This document shows positions 37,283 through 46,816 of a DNA stretch of 64,000 nt, piece after piece. Below the pieces are notes generated by a model. It saw only the letters and a list, made by a program, of their open reading frames with translations, was not told the DNA's origin and did not search any database. A program made the translations under genes and the position numbers. The first letter of the stretch is position 1. Each line of letters opens with the position of its first letter. Location: contig CALUST010000031.1 of the NCBI GenBank assembly GCA_944323505.1, forward strand, positions 1 through 64,000. Reading direction: 5' to 3'. The stretch comes from an uncultured Bacteroidales bacterium (lineage in GTDB: Bacteria > Bacteroidota > Bacteroidia > Bacteroidales > UBA932).

Positions 37283-39364
37283 ATGAGCAGAAAAAAGGGA
37301 GCATATCCGTATCTTGAACGCGATGTAAGCTGGATGTATTTCAACAGGAGAATATTGCAGGAGGCTTGCAAACCTGATGTCCCGCTGCTGGAAAGACTGT
37401 CTTTCCTCGGCATATATTCCAACAATCTTGACGAGTTCTACAGGGTGAGGGTGGCTTCCCAGAACAGGATAGTCGAGTGGGGTGAGAAGTCAGGGGTGAA
37501 GGAGGCACTGCAGGCCAAGAAGATAGTCAAGCAGATCTCCAGGCTGTACGGGAAGTACATGAGGGACTATGAGGAGACTGTCCATGATGTCTATGCCGAA
37601 CTGGCCAGGCACAATATCTTTCTCATAAATGACACACAGGTAGACGACGAGCAGAGACGCTTTCTGAGTTCCTATTACCATGACCGTCTGGAGGGGCTTA
37701 TTGTCCCTGTGTCGTTCTCTTCGGTGAAATATCTCGACCATGAGAGCGATGAGAGCATCTATATGGCGGTCCGCGCTGTCAGGACAACATCTTCCGGAAA
37801 GCAGGCCTATGAATATGCGTATTTTGAACTGCCGGTGCAGAGCTGCGGGAGATTTGTGCGTCTCCCGGACAGGGACGGCAGGAACTATATCATGTATCTC
37901 GACGATGTCGTCCGCTGCTCACTTGCATATATTTTCGAGGGGCTTGAATATACCGGCATGGAGGCTTATGCGTTCAAGTTCACGAGGGATGCCGAGATGG
38001 AGATAGATGATGACAGGAGGAACGGTATCCTGCAGAAGATATCCAAGGGGCTGAAAAGCAGGAAGAAAGGCGCGCCTCTGAGGGTGCTGTATGATGAAAG
38101 CATGCCAGAGGACCTCCAGCGGAGGATGCTGAGCAAGCTTGACCTGGACAAGAATGACACGGTGCTCAAGAGCGGAAGGTACCACAACCACAAGGATCTG
38201 ATGAAGTTCCCTGACTGCGGGAGAACCGAACTGAAATTCGCTTCATTCCCTCCTATACGCAGGTCTGCCCTGGATGGAGAGGGGAGCATATTGGACAAGA
38301 TAAGGCAGCAGGACAGTTTCCTGCATGTCCCTTACCACAGTTTCTTCTCGTTTATAAGGGTACTGCATGAGGCGGCCATCAGCAAGGAGGTCAGCAGCAT
38401 CAAGATCACCCTGTACCGTCTCGCCAAGGATTCCAAGGTGGTGAGGTCGCTTATCGGGGCAGCCAGAAACGGCAAGAAGGTCACTGTGGTGATAGAACTG
38501 CTTGCAAGGTTCGACGAGGAGTCCAACATGGTATGGGCCCAGAAGCTCCAGGAGGCCGGGGTCAAGGTGATATTCGGAGTCGAAGGCCTCAAGGTGCATT
38601 CCAAGGTCGTGCACATAGGGATGAAAAAAGGGCCGGACATAGCGTGCATCAGTACTGGCAATTTCCATGAGGGCAATGCCAGAACTTACACGGACTGCAT
38701 CATGATGACGGCGTCAAGGCGGATTGTCCGTGATGTGGTCCAGTTGTTCGACTTCATAGAGAAACCTTATATCCCTGTGCATTTCAAGGAACTGCTCGTG
38801 TCCCCGAATGACATGAAGAAGAGGTTCGTCTCCCTCATCAATGCCGAGATACGCAACAGGAAGGCAGGCAAGCCGGCATATATCAAGGCGAAGCTCAACC
38901 ATGTCACCGACCCGGTGATGGTGGAGAAGATATACGAGGCGGCCGAGGCGGGAGTGAAGATAGAACTGGTGGTCAGGGGCAACTGCTCCATTGTCACGGA
39001 CAAGTTGCCTGAGAACTGCGACATAAGGATAAACGGCATCATCGACCGTTATCTTGAGCATTCAAGGATATTCGTCTTCGCTGCGGGAGGGCAGAACAAG
39101 GTGTTCATCGGCTCAGCCGACTGGATGCCGCGCAATCTTGACAACAGGATTGAAGTTGTGACCCCGGTATATGACCCTGCCATCAAGCAGGAGATGATAC
39201 GGATAGTGGATTACGGACTGCGTGACGTCCGGCAGGGCCGGCTTGTGGACGGGACCGGGGAGAACGTTCCGTGGGAATGCGCCAATCCTCTCCCGACAGG
39301 TTCACAGGAGGCTCTGTACGGATATTACTGCAGGCTTGAAGCCGAAGAATCCGGAATAGGATAA
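37283..39364 (+). CDS. ppk1: Polyphosphate kinase 1
   Basis: The 693-aa enzyme makes polyphosphate from ATP at the membrane. The start ATG at 37283 (MSRKKGAYPYLERDVSWMYF) is preferred over a TTG seven codons upstream. The N-terminal helical domain has LERDVSWMYFNRR and FLGIYSNNLDEFYRVR. The catalytic half has the phosphohistidine His439 (EGLKVHSKVVHIG), the second active-site His593 (YLEHSRIFVF) and the SADWMPRNLDNRIE segment. The exopolyphosphatase-type gene follows after 21 bases, so synthesis and breakdown share a transcript. Confidence 0.96.
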   Translation: MSRKKGAYPYLERDVSWMYFNRRILQEACKPDVPLLERLSFLGIYSNNLDEFYRVRVASQNRIVEWGEKSGVKEALQAKKIVKQISRLYGKYMRDYEETVHDVYAELARHNIFLINDTQVDDEQRRFLSSYYHDRLEGLIVPVSFSSVKYLDHESDESIYMAVRAVRTTSSGKQAYEYAYFELPVQSCGRFVRLPDRDGRNYIMYLDDVVRCSLAYIFEGLEYTGMEAYAFKFTRDAEMEIDDDRRNGILQKISKGLKSRKKGAPLRVLYDESMPEDLQRRMLSKLDLDKNDTVLKSGRYHNHKDLMKFPDCGRTELKFASFPPIRRSALDGEGSILDKIRQQDSFLHVPYHSFFSFIRVLHEAAISKEVSSIKITLYRLAKDSKVVRSLIGAARNGKKVTVVIELLARFDEESNMVWAQKLQEAGVKVIFGVEGLKVHSKVVHIGMKKGPDIACISTGNFHEGNARTYTDCIMMTASRRIVRDVVQLFDFIEKPYIPVHFKELLVSPNDMKKRFVSLINAEIRNRKAGKPAYIKAKLNHVTDPVMVEKIYEAAEAGVKIELVVRGNCSIVTDKLPENCDIRINGIIDRYLEHSRIFVFAAGGQNKVFIGSADWMPRNLDNRIEVVTPVYDPAIKQEMIRIVDYGLRDVRQGRLVDGTGENVPWECANPLPTGSQEALYGYYCRLEAEESGIG

Positions 39365-39385
39365 AACCCGTTTAATGACATTGAC

Positions 39386-40312
39386 ATGACCGACAAGGAA
39401 ATGATGACAGAAGAGAAATCTGTCCGCAGGACTGCCTATGCCGCCATCGACATAGGCTCCAATGCAGTACGTCTGCTTATCAAGGAACTGGAAGAGGCCG
39501 AAGAGCCGTATCTGAACAAGGTGCTTCTCCTCAGGGTGCCTCTCCGTCTCGGATTCGATGTGTTCGCCCAGGGCAGGATCTCGGAGAAGAGGGAGAAGGA
39601 TATGATCAGGCTCATGAAGTGCTACAAGCAGCTGATGAAAATCTATGAGGTGGCTGAATACCGGGCTTGTGCGACGTCTGCCATGCGCGATGCCGCGAAC
39701 GGGTCGCAGATAATCAGGGAGGTGGAGAAGAAGACAGGCATAAGGATTGAGATAATAGACGGCCAGGAGGAGGCCAGGATGATATACAACAACCACATCG
39801 AGACAATGAAGGCGAGGAAAGGCAATTTCATGTATGTGGATGTGGGAGGAGGAAGCACGGAGATAAACCTCATAGCCGACGGGGAGCTTGTCTGCTCCCG
39901 TTCTTATAACATAGGTACGGTCAGGATGCTCAACAATGCTGTGGAGGAGAGTGAGAAGGCTCGCATCAGAAGGGATATGAAAGACCTTGCGGTGTCATAC
40001 CCGGGCATCAATATCATCGGGTCCGGCGGCAATATCAACAAGCTCTTCAAGATGGTCAAGGGACGTGACAGGCGTTATCCGCGCATGTCCGTCGCATCTC
40101 TACGGGAACTTCATGACGAACTGAAGGCTCTGACAGTGGAGGAGCGTATGGAGGAGTTCGACCTCAAGCCGGACAGGGCGGACGTCATCGTCCCTGCGGG
40201 GGACATATTCCTCACTGTGGCCGAGATTACAGGTTCGCAGTATATCTATGTGCCGGTGATCGGTCTTGCAGACGGTATCATAGACGGACTGCTGGCTAAT
40301 TCCGGGAAGTGA
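39386..40312 (+). CDS. ppx: Ppx/GppA-type exopolyphosphatase
   Basis: The 308-aa actin-fold phosphatase releases phosphate from polyphosphate ends or from pppGpp. Motifs are AIDIGSNAVRLLI, YVDVGGGSTEINLI and GSGGNINKLFK. It has only the two-domain Ppx/GppA core and lacks the C-terminal HD-like domain of E. coli Ppx, as in other short Bacteroidota proteins. Its TGA overlaps the lplA ATG (TGATG), coupling the two. Confidence 0.92.
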   Translation: MTDKEMMTEEKSVRRTAYAAIDIGSNAVRLLIKELEEAEEPYLNKVLLLRVPLRLGFDVFAQGRISEKREKDMIRLMKCYKQLMKIYEVAEYRACATSAMRDAANGSQIIREVEKKTGIRIEIIDGQEEARMIYNNHIETMKARKGNFMYVDVGGGSTEINLIADGELVCSRSYNIGTVRMLNNAVEESEKARIRRDMKDLAVSYPGINIIGSGGNINKLFKMVKGRDRRYPRMSVASLRELHDELKALTVEERMEEFDLKPDRADVIVPAGDIFLTVAEITGSQYIYVPVIGLADGIIDGLLANSGK

Positions 40313-41037
40313 TGAGATATGTGAGAGTGCCTGAAGTCAGGGACAGGAGGCTTGTCTTCTATCTCGCCATGGAGGAGTACCTGGCGAGGTATACGGATGG
40401 CGAGTCTTTCTTCATCTGGCGGGTACCTCCGACAGTGATTGTGGGCAGAAACCAGGTCCTGGAAGCGGAGGCCGACCTGGAATATTGCCGGGACAGGGGC
40501 ATACAGGTGTGGCGGCGAAAGAGCGGGGGAGGATGCGTGTATGCCGATGAGGGGAACATCATGGTGTCCCGTGTCATGGGAGGACATGATGTCCCGTTCC
40601 TGTTTGAAAGCCATCTGCTCATGCTCGCCCTGTTCCTCAGACGTATCGGGCTTGATGCTGCAGTGTCGGGAAGGAATGACATCCTCGTGGACGGGAAGAA
40701 GGTATCCGGGAATGCATTCTATTCGATGCACGGAAGGAATGTGGTGCACGGGACCCTGCTTTTTGACGCGGACTGTGATGTCATGGAGCGGGTGCTGACA
40801 CCGTCCAAGGTGAAACTTGAACGCAACGGGGTGCGCTCCGTGAGGCAGAGGGTGACCAATCTGAAGGATGTGATGACCCGGCACGGCATTGACGGCCGTT
40901 ATCTCGACATGGACTTTTTCATCAGAAGTCTTGCAGGATATTTCTGCGACGGTGAATATGTCCTCGGGGAGAATGAGATCAGGATGATTGAAGAGATTGA
41001 GGCAGACTATCTCGACCCGGATTTCATATCAGGCTGA
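40312..41037 (+). CDS. lplA: Lipoate-protein ligase A
   Basis: The 241-aa enzyme activates free lipoate with ATP and attaches it to the H protein and 2-oxoacid dehydrogenase E2 subunits. Motifs are VGRNQVLEAE, the RRKSGGGCVYAD lipoate-binding loop, and VSGNAFYSMHGRNVVHGTLLFDAD. A GTG one codon earlier is possible; the ATG at 40312, overlapping the ppx stop, is preferred. The glycine-cleavage operon starts 39 bases downstream, a direct context for H-protein lipoylation. Confidence 0.92.
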   Translation: MRYVRVPEVRDRRLVFYLAMEEYLARYTDGESFFIWRVPPTVIVGRNQVLEAEADLEYCRDRGIQVWRRKSGGGCVYADEGNIMVSRVMGGHDVPFLFESHLLMLALFLRRIGLDAAVSGRNDILVDGKKVSGNAFYSMHGRNVVHGTLLFDADCDVMERVLTPSKVKLERNGVRSVRQRVTNLKDVMTRHGIDGRYLDMDFFIRSLAGYFCDGEYVLGENEIRMIEEIEADYLDPDFISG

Positions 41038-41076
41038 AAATATTTGGCATAAAGACAATTAACCGCATATACGACA

Positions 41077-42192
41077 ATGGAAGAGACACTGAGACAGACC
41101 TGTCTGCATGACAGTCACATTGCTCTTGGAGCACAGATGAGTCCGTTCGGAGGATTCGATATGCCGATACAGTACGGCAGCATCATAGACGAGCACAATG
41201 CAGTAAGGCAGAGGTGCGGGATGTTCGATGTCTCCCACATGGGGGAGATAGTCATTTCCGGCCCGCAGGCCGGGGAGTTTACAGGATACATATTCTCCAA
41301 CGACGTGAGGGATATGCCGGACGGGAAGATTCTGTACGGGATGATGCTCTATCCTGACGGAGGTGTCGTGGATGACCTTCTTGTCTACAAGTTGTCAGAC
41401 ATGAAGTGGCTGTTCGTGGTCAATGCCTCCAACATTGAGAAGGATTTCATCTGGATACAGAGACATGCATCCGGCTTCGATGTCAAGGTGGACAATTTCT
41501 CTGATTTCTACGGAGAGATCGCCCTCCAGGGACCGGATTCGGAGAAGACAGCCAGGGAGGTCCTTGGTCTTGAACTAAAGGATCTTGCATTCTACACATT
41601 CATGCAGACAGAACTTGATGCCGACGGGAGTATAGGCAGGGGGGAGCCTCTGATTGTGAGCCGTACCGGGTACACAGGGGAGGACGGTTTTGAGTTCTAC
41701 GGCTCTTTTGCCCAGATAAGGTATATCTGGGACAGGCTGCTTGCCGCAGGTGTCACCCCGTGCGGACTCGGCTGCAGGGATACACTGCGTTTCGAGGTCG
41801 GGCTTCCGCTGTACGGGCATGAACTCAGTGAGAAGATATCGCCTGTGGAGGCCGGGCTCGGAGTCTTTGTGAAGACCGACAGGCCTGATTTCATCGGCAG
41901 GGATGCGATAGTACGGCAGAAGGCCGAAGGCACAGCCCGCAGGATTGTCGGTATCGAGATGGCAGACAAGGCCATACCGAGGGCCGGTTATCCTGTCGAG
42001 GCCGACGGGGAGCAGATAGGGGAGGTGACCACAGGGTACAATTCCATATCCACAGGCAAGAGTGTCTGCATGGCTATGGTCAGGAAGGAATATTCCGCTC
42101 CCGGCACGGAGGTCTCGGTCAGAATCAGGAAGAAAACCTTCCCGGGGACCGTATGCAAGAAGAGGTTCTACGACAAGAACTACAGGAAGTGA
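41077..42192 (+). CDS. gcvT: Glycine cleavage system T protein (aminomethyltransferase)
   Basis: The 371-aa protein transfers the methylene group from aminomethylated H protein to tetrahydrofolate, releasing ammonia. It shows MFDVSHMGEIVISG near the start, YTGEDGFEFY with the folate-site residues, RFEVGLPLYGHEL, and the C-terminal GEVTTGYNSISTGKSVCMAMV. It is the first gene of the gcv set; gcvH follows after 35 bases. Confidence 0.95.
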   Translation: MEETLRQTCLHDSHIALGAQMSPFGGFDMPIQYGSIIDEHNAVRQRCGMFDVSHMGEIVISGPQAGEFTGYIFSNDVRDMPDGKILYGMMLYPDGGVVDDLLVYKLSDMKWLFVVNASNIEKDFIWIQRHASGFDVKVDNFSDFYGEIALQGPDSEKTAREVLGLELKDLAFYTFMQTELDADGSIGRGEPLIVSRTGYTGEDGFEFYGSFAQIRYIWDRLLAAGVTPCGLGCRDTLRFEVGLPLYGHELSEKISPVEAGLGVFVKTDRPDFIGRDAIVRQKAEGTARRIVGIEMADKAIPRAGYPVEADGEQIGEVTTGYNSISTGKSVCMAMVRKEYSAPGTEVSVRIRKKTFPGTVCKKRFYDKNYRK

Positions 42193-42227
42193 CTGTATAG
42201 TAATTGACATTAAAACTGATAATTATC

Positions 42228-42611
42228 ATGGCTAAGGTAAATGAAGGGCTGTATTACAGCGAGACCCATGAATGGGTAAGGATGGTTGACGGATATGCTC
42301 TTGTGGGCATCACTGATTATGCGCAGCACGCGCTCGGCAATATCGTGTATGTGGATATGCCTGATGTGGATGACGAAGTCTCCGCCGATGAGGAGTTCGG
42401 AGCTGTGGAGAGCGTAAAGGCGGCCAGCGACCTCATCTCTCCGGTGACAGGGACTGTGACGGAGACGAACGAGGCTCTGGAGAATACACCGGGACTGCTC
42501 AATACCGACCCGTATGGTGCATGGATAGTCAAGGTGCGTCTTGCGGAGGACGGCCTTCCTGGAAATCTCATGGATGCCGCTGCCTATGCTGATTTCTGTG
42601 CCAACCTCTGA
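42228..42611 (+). CDS. gcvH: Glycine cleavage system H protein
   Basis: The 127-aa lipoyl carrier shuttles the aminomethyl group among the P, T and L proteins. The lipoylated residue is Lys64 in ESVKAASD. The start MAKVNEGLYYSETHEW at 42228 is the standard family start; an upstream TTG start would add eight residues. The 12-base gap to gcvPA supports cotranscription. Confidence 0.96.
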   Translation: MAKVNEGLYYSETHEWVRMVDGYALVGITDYAQHALGNIVYVDMPDVDDEVSADEEFGAVESVKAASDLISPVTGTVTETNEALENTPGLLNTDPYGAWIVKVRLAEDGLPGNLMDAAAYADFCANL

Positions 42612-42623
42612 TGCTGTCGGGCC

Positions 42624-43949
42624 ATGGGATTCTCATATTTTCCGCACACGGATGAGGACATCCGTGAAATGCTGAAGAAAATCGGGGCAGGCTCTCTCGA
42701 TGACCTGTATTCCGATGTGCCGGAAGAATTCATCTTCAAGGGTGAGTTTGACCTGCCTGAGCCTATGTCCGAGATGGAGGTGCGCAGAAAGTTCTCCGGA
42801 ATGGCCGGCAGGAACAGGAGCCTGACAGTATTCTGCGGCTGTGGGGCATACGACCATTATTCCCCGGCAGTGATTCAGTATCTCATATCCCGGTCGGAGT
42901 TCCAGACCGCCTATACCCCGTATCAGGCCGAGGTCTCCCAGGGGACGTTGAGGTATATCTTCGAATATCAGAGCATGATAACCATGCTTACGGGGCTTGA
43001 CTGCTCCAACGCGTCCATGTATGACGGTGCCACAGCCGCGGCGGAGGCCATGATGATGGCTCTTGCCTGCACGAAGAAAAAGAGCAGGGTGCTTCTTTCC
43101 TCCACACTTCTTCCGCAGGTACTTGAGGTAGTTGGGACTTATGCCAGGTATCATGGCATTGACATAGGGCATGTGCAGATGTCGGACGGGGTGACATCAC
43201 TCGAAGACCTGCAGAGACAGCTCGCTGCGGATGATGTGGCGGGAGTGCTGGTCCCGTCGCTGAACAGATATGGCATAATCGAGAATCTTGAAGGGTTCGC
43301 TGATGCCGTCCATGCACATAAAGGCCTGCTTATGACCTACTCCGACCCTTCTGCGCTGGCAGTGATAAGGACTCCTGGAGAATGGGGCGCGGACATCGCC
43401 TGCGGAGACTGCCAGAGCCTGGGCATGCCTCTGTCAGCCGGCGGGCCTTATGCAGGATACCTTGCCTGCCGGCAGGACTATGTGAGAAAGATGCCGGGAA
43501 GGATAGTGGGAGAGACAGTGGACAGGGACGGGAGACGCTCGTATGTCCTCACGCTCCAGGCCCGTGAGCAGCATATCCGTCGGGAGAAAGCCACCAGCAA
43601 CATCTGCTCAAACCAGTCCTTGATGGCACTGTATGCGACAATATATCTCTCGTTGCTCGGGAGGGACGGGCTGCGGCAGGTCAACGCCCTCTCTTACGGA
43701 GGGGCGCACTATCTCTATGACAGGCTCCTGTCCACAGGGCTTTTCTCTCCGGTATTTGACAAGCCGTTCCTCAAGGAGTTCGTGCTTGATACGGTGATTC
43801 CGGCGGAGAGGCTGCAGCAGCATCTGTGCGACAACGGCTTTTTTGCCGCCCTCGCAACGGATGACGGTCATGTCTCTTTCTGTGTGACGGAAAAACGTAC
43901 CAGGGAAGAGATAGACTCGCTTGTGGATTGCATCAGCAATATGGCATGA
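42624..43949 (+). CDS. gcvPA: Glycine decarboxylase subunit 1 (GcvPA)
   Basis: The 441-aa protein is the N-terminal half of the split P protein. It starts MGFSYFPHTDEDIREMLKKIG and has the family segments FCGCGAYDHYSPAVIQYLI, YTPYQAEVSQGTLRYIFEYQ and MYDGATAAAEA. The PLP lysine is in the partner GcvPB. The split P protein is the form found in Bacteroidota, Firmicutes and archaea. Confidence 0.95.
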   Translation: MGFSYFPHTDEDIREMLKKIGAGSLDDLYSDVPEEFIFKGEFDLPEPMSEMEVRRKFSGMAGRNRSLTVFCGCGAYDHYSPAVIQYLISRSEFQTAYTPYQAEVSQGTLRYIFEYQSMITMLTGLDCSNASMYDGATAAAEAMMMALACTKKKSRVLLSSTLLPQVLEVVGTYARYHGIDIGHVQMSDGVTSLEDLQRQLAADDVAGVLVPSLNRYGIIENLEGFADAVHAHKGLLMTYSDPSALAVIRTPGEWGADIACGDCQSLGMPLSAGGPYAGYLACRQDYVRKMPGRIVGETVDRDGRRSYVLTLQAREQHIRREKATSNICSNQSLMALYATIYLSLLGRDGLRQVNALSYGGAHYLYDRLLSTGLFSPVFDKPFLKEFVLDTVIPAERLQQHLCDNGFFAALATDDGHVSFCVTEKRTREEIDSLVDCISNMA

Positions 43950-43968
43950 CCGCCGGTACTTCAAAAGA

Positions 43969-45432
43969 ATGTCAGCAATGAAGAATTACGATAAACTCAT
44001 ATTTGAACTGTCAGTGGAGGGCAGGACAGGTTTTTCCCTCCCTGACAACCGATGGGAGCACAGGCTTCCGGAGATTCCTGAGGTGCTGTGCCGCCGTTCT
44101 GAGTCAGGGTTGCCGCAAGTCAGCGAGCCGGATGTCGTGAGGCATTATACCAACCTTTCTTCGATGAATTTCGGTGTTGATACAGGATTCTATCCTCTCG
44201 GCAGCTGTACCATGAAGTACAATCCCAAGATAAACGAGGAGACGGCGTCTCTGCCGGGATTCACTTCGGTGCATCCGCTTCAGCCTGAAGAGACGATGCA
44301 GGGCACGCTGCAGGTCTGCCATGAATTGGAGAAGGCTTTGTGTGCGGTCACCGGTATGGCGGCGTTCACACTGTGTCCTTTTGCCGGTGCTCACGGGGAA
44401 CTTACCGGACTTATGATCATGAGGCAGTACCACATGAGCCGCAATGATATGAAGCGGACCAAGGTGATTGTGCCTGACAGCGCACACGGGACCAACCCTG
44501 CAAGTGCCGCAGTCTGCGGACTCCGTGTCGTGCAGGTACGGTCAACTCCTGACGGGACGATTGATGTGGAAGACCTCAAGCCGCTTCTTGATGACACTGT
44601 GGCAGGCATCATGATGACCAACCCGAATACCCTCGGGCTGTTCGAGACGGAGATAAGCAGGATAGCGGATCTCGTTCACGGCTGCGGAGGACTGCTGTAC
44701 TATGACGGGGCCAATATGAACCCTCTTCTCGGCAAGGTCCGTCCTGGGGATATGGGCTTCGACATCATGCATCTCAATCTGCACAAGACATTCTCCACCC
44801 CTCACGGCGGGGGTGGTCCCGGCTCTGGCCCGGTAGGAGTGTCAGCCGCGCTGTGGGACTATCTTCCATATCCGAAAGTGACTGCAGACGGGGACGGGAA
44901 GTATCATCTGATGTCCGGAAGCCATACTGCAGGACGAGTCTCCGGCTTCATGGGCAATTTCTCCGTCATGGTCAAGGCTCTCACATATATTATGATGCTC
45001 GGGAACAAGAATATAAGGATGGCCGGTCCGCTTGCCGCCCTGAATGCAAACTATGTCAAGGAGTCACTCAAGGATTGCTACAGGCTCCCGATAGACAGGG
45101 TGTGCAAGCATGAGTTCGTATTTGACGGGCTTGCTGACACATCTTCAGGGATTACCGCACTGGAGATAGCCAAGCGGCTGCTTGACTACGGTTTCCATGC
45201 CCCTACCATCTATTTCCCTCTGCTTTTCCATCAGGCGATTATGATAGAGCCGACGGAGACGGAATCAAAGGATACCCTTGATGCATTCATAGAGGCCATG
45301 AGGAATATTGCGCGGGAGGCGGTGTCGGAGCCTGACATCCTGCACGATGCCCCTCACGGGACTCCTGTACGCCGGTCGGACGAGACACTTGCCGCCACCC
45401 GTCCGGTATTGCGATACAGGCAAGTGGAGTGA
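43969..45432 (+). CDS. gcvPB: Glycine decarboxylase subunit 2 (GcvPB)
   Basis: The 487-aa protein is the catalytic half of the split P protein, releasing CO2 from glycine. It has MNFGVDTGFYPLGSCTMKYNPK near the start and the PLP-lysine segment HLNLHKTFSTPHGGGG, followed by GSGPVGV. Met starts at 43969 and 43978 are both possible; a much longer upstream frame overlaps gcvPA and is rejected. It lies 19 bases after gcvPA. Confidence 0.95.
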   Translation: MSAMKNYDKLIFELSVEGRTGFSLPDNRWEHRLPEIPEVLCRRSESGLPQVSEPDVVRHYTNLSSMNFGVDTGFYPLGSCTMKYNPKINEETASLPGFTSVHPLQPEETMQGTLQVCHELEKALCAVTGMAAFTLCPFAGAHGELTGLMIMRQYHMSRNDMKRTKVIVPDSAHGTNPASAAVCGLRVVQVRSTPDGTIDVEDLKPLLDDTVAGIMMTNPNTLGLFETEISRIADLVHGCGGLLYYDGANMNPLLGKVRPGDMGFDIMHLNLHKTFSTPHGGGGPGSGPVGVSAALWDYLPYPKVTADGDGKYHLMSGSHTAGRVSGFMGNFSVMVKALTYIMMLGNKNIRMAGPLAALNANYVKESLKDCYRLPIDRVCKHEFVFDGLADTSSGITALEIAKRLLDYGFHAPTIYFPLLFHQAIMIEPTETESKDTLDAFIEAMRNIAREAVSEPDILHDAPHGTPVRRSDETLAATRPVLRYRQVE

Positions 45433-45460
45433 GACGGATAACAGGAAAATTCATGCTGTC

Positions 45461-46816
45461 ATGAGAATAATCATTATAGGAGCCGGTCCGGGCGGATATG
45501 AGACCGCCCTGCTGGCCGCTCAGAGAGGACTGGATGTGACTCTTGTCGAACGGGACAAGGCTGGCGGGACCTGCCTCAATGCCGGCTGTATCCCCACCAA
45601 GTCACTGTGCAGGAGTGCGGAGATATTGGAGAATGTCAGGAATGCGGCAGGCTGCGGCATCTCCGTCCCTCAATACGGTTTTGACTTCAAGTCCGTGATG
45701 GAGAGGAAGGATGCCGTGGTCAGCACTCTTGAAGCCGGGGTCATGACCCTGTTGGGGCATCCCCGGATTGACTATGTCAAGGGCAGGGCATCATTCAAGG
45801 ATTCCCATACTGTCTCTGTGCAGTCCGCGGACGGGAGAGTCTCGGAATATACGGGGGACATCATCATCATAGCCACGGGTTCCGTGCCAGCATCTCCCGA
45901 TATCCCCGGGGCTGACCTTCCGGGTGTGGTCTTCTCGTCAGGGCTTCTTGAGTCCGATGTCGTGCCAGAACGGCTCTGCATAATAGGGGCAGGGGTCATC
46001 GGCCTTGAGTTTGCCTCGATTTTCAGCAGTTTCGGCAGCAAGGTCACCATAGTCGAATATTGCAGGGAGATTCTTCCTCGTTTTGATCAGGACATAGCCA
46101 AAAGACTCCGTCAGAGCCTTTCAAAACGTGGCATAGACTTCAGGATGGGGGCACAGGTCAGCCGTATTGCCAGTTCGGGCGGGCATCAGTCAGGGGCATT
46201 GTCCGTAGTGTTCTCCAGAAAGGGCATTGAGGAGCAGGTTGAGGCGGATACCGTGCTGATGGCTGTCGGCCGCAGGCCGGCCCTGCATACCCTCAATCTG
46301 GATGACATAGGTGTCGGATATACATTGAAAGGTATATCCGTCAACGCTTTCATGCAGACGTCGGTGCCCCATATCTATGCGATAGGGGACATAACAGGAG
46401 GCGTGATGCTTGCGCATGCTGCTGTCATGCAGGGAGTCAAGGCCCTTGACCATATCATGGGGCTTGAAGACAGGACAGACCTCAGTGTGATGCCAGCCGC
46501 AGTATTCACCATGCCTGAGGCTGCATCAGTGGGGCTGACAGAGGAGGAATGCAAGGCGGCCGGCATTGATGTCACCTGCCGCAAGGCATTTTTCAGGGCA
46601 AACGGCAAGGCCATGTGCATGGGGGAGACAGACGGGATGTGCAAACTCCTGACGGACAGTGCAGGAAGGATTGTCGGCTGTCATATATACGGCCCGCATT
46701 CATCCGATCTTATTCATGAGATTGCCGCATTCATGACCATGAAGGCCTCTGTTGACGATATACGGCGGATGGTACATGTCCATCCTTCATTGAATGAGAT
46801 TTTCCGGGCATTGTGA
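45461..46816 (+). CDS. lpdA: Dihydrolipoyl dehydrogenase (L protein)
   Basis: The 451-aa flavoprotein reoxidises dihydrolipoyl-H protein with NAD+. It has GAGPGGYE (7-14), the redox disulfide Cys38/Cys43 in GGTCLNAGCIPTKS, a second nucleotide site GAGVIGLEFAS, the YAIGDI FAD segment and the C-terminal HVHPSLNEIF His-Glu pair. The start MRIIIIGAG at 45461 is chosen over a longer frame overlapping gcvPB. Position at the end of the gcv set suggests it is dedicated to glycine cleavage. Its last 30 bases overlap the 3' end of the convergent glycosylase gene. Confidence 0.95.
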   Translation: MRIIIIGAGPGGYETALLAAQRGLDVTLVERDKAGGTCLNAGCIPTKSLCRSAEILENVRNAAGCGISVPQYGFDFKSVMERKDAVVSTLEAGVMTLLGHPRIDYVKGRASFKDSHTVSVQSADGRVSEYTGDIIIIATGSVPASPDIPGADLPGVVFSSGLLESDVVPERLCIIGAGVIGLEFASIFSSFGSKVTIVEYCREILPRFDQDIAKRLRQSLSKRGIDFRMGAQVSRIASSGGHQSGALSVVFSRKGIEEQVEADTVLMAVGRRPALHTLNLDDIGVGYTLKGISVNAFMQTSVPHIYAIGDITGGVMLAHAAVMQGVKALDHIMGLEDRTDLSVMPAAVFTMPEAASVGLTEEECKAAGIDVTCRKAFFRANGKAMCMGETDGMCKLLTDSAGRIVGCHIYGPHSSDLIHEIAAFMTMKASVDDIRRMVHVHPSLNEIFRAL

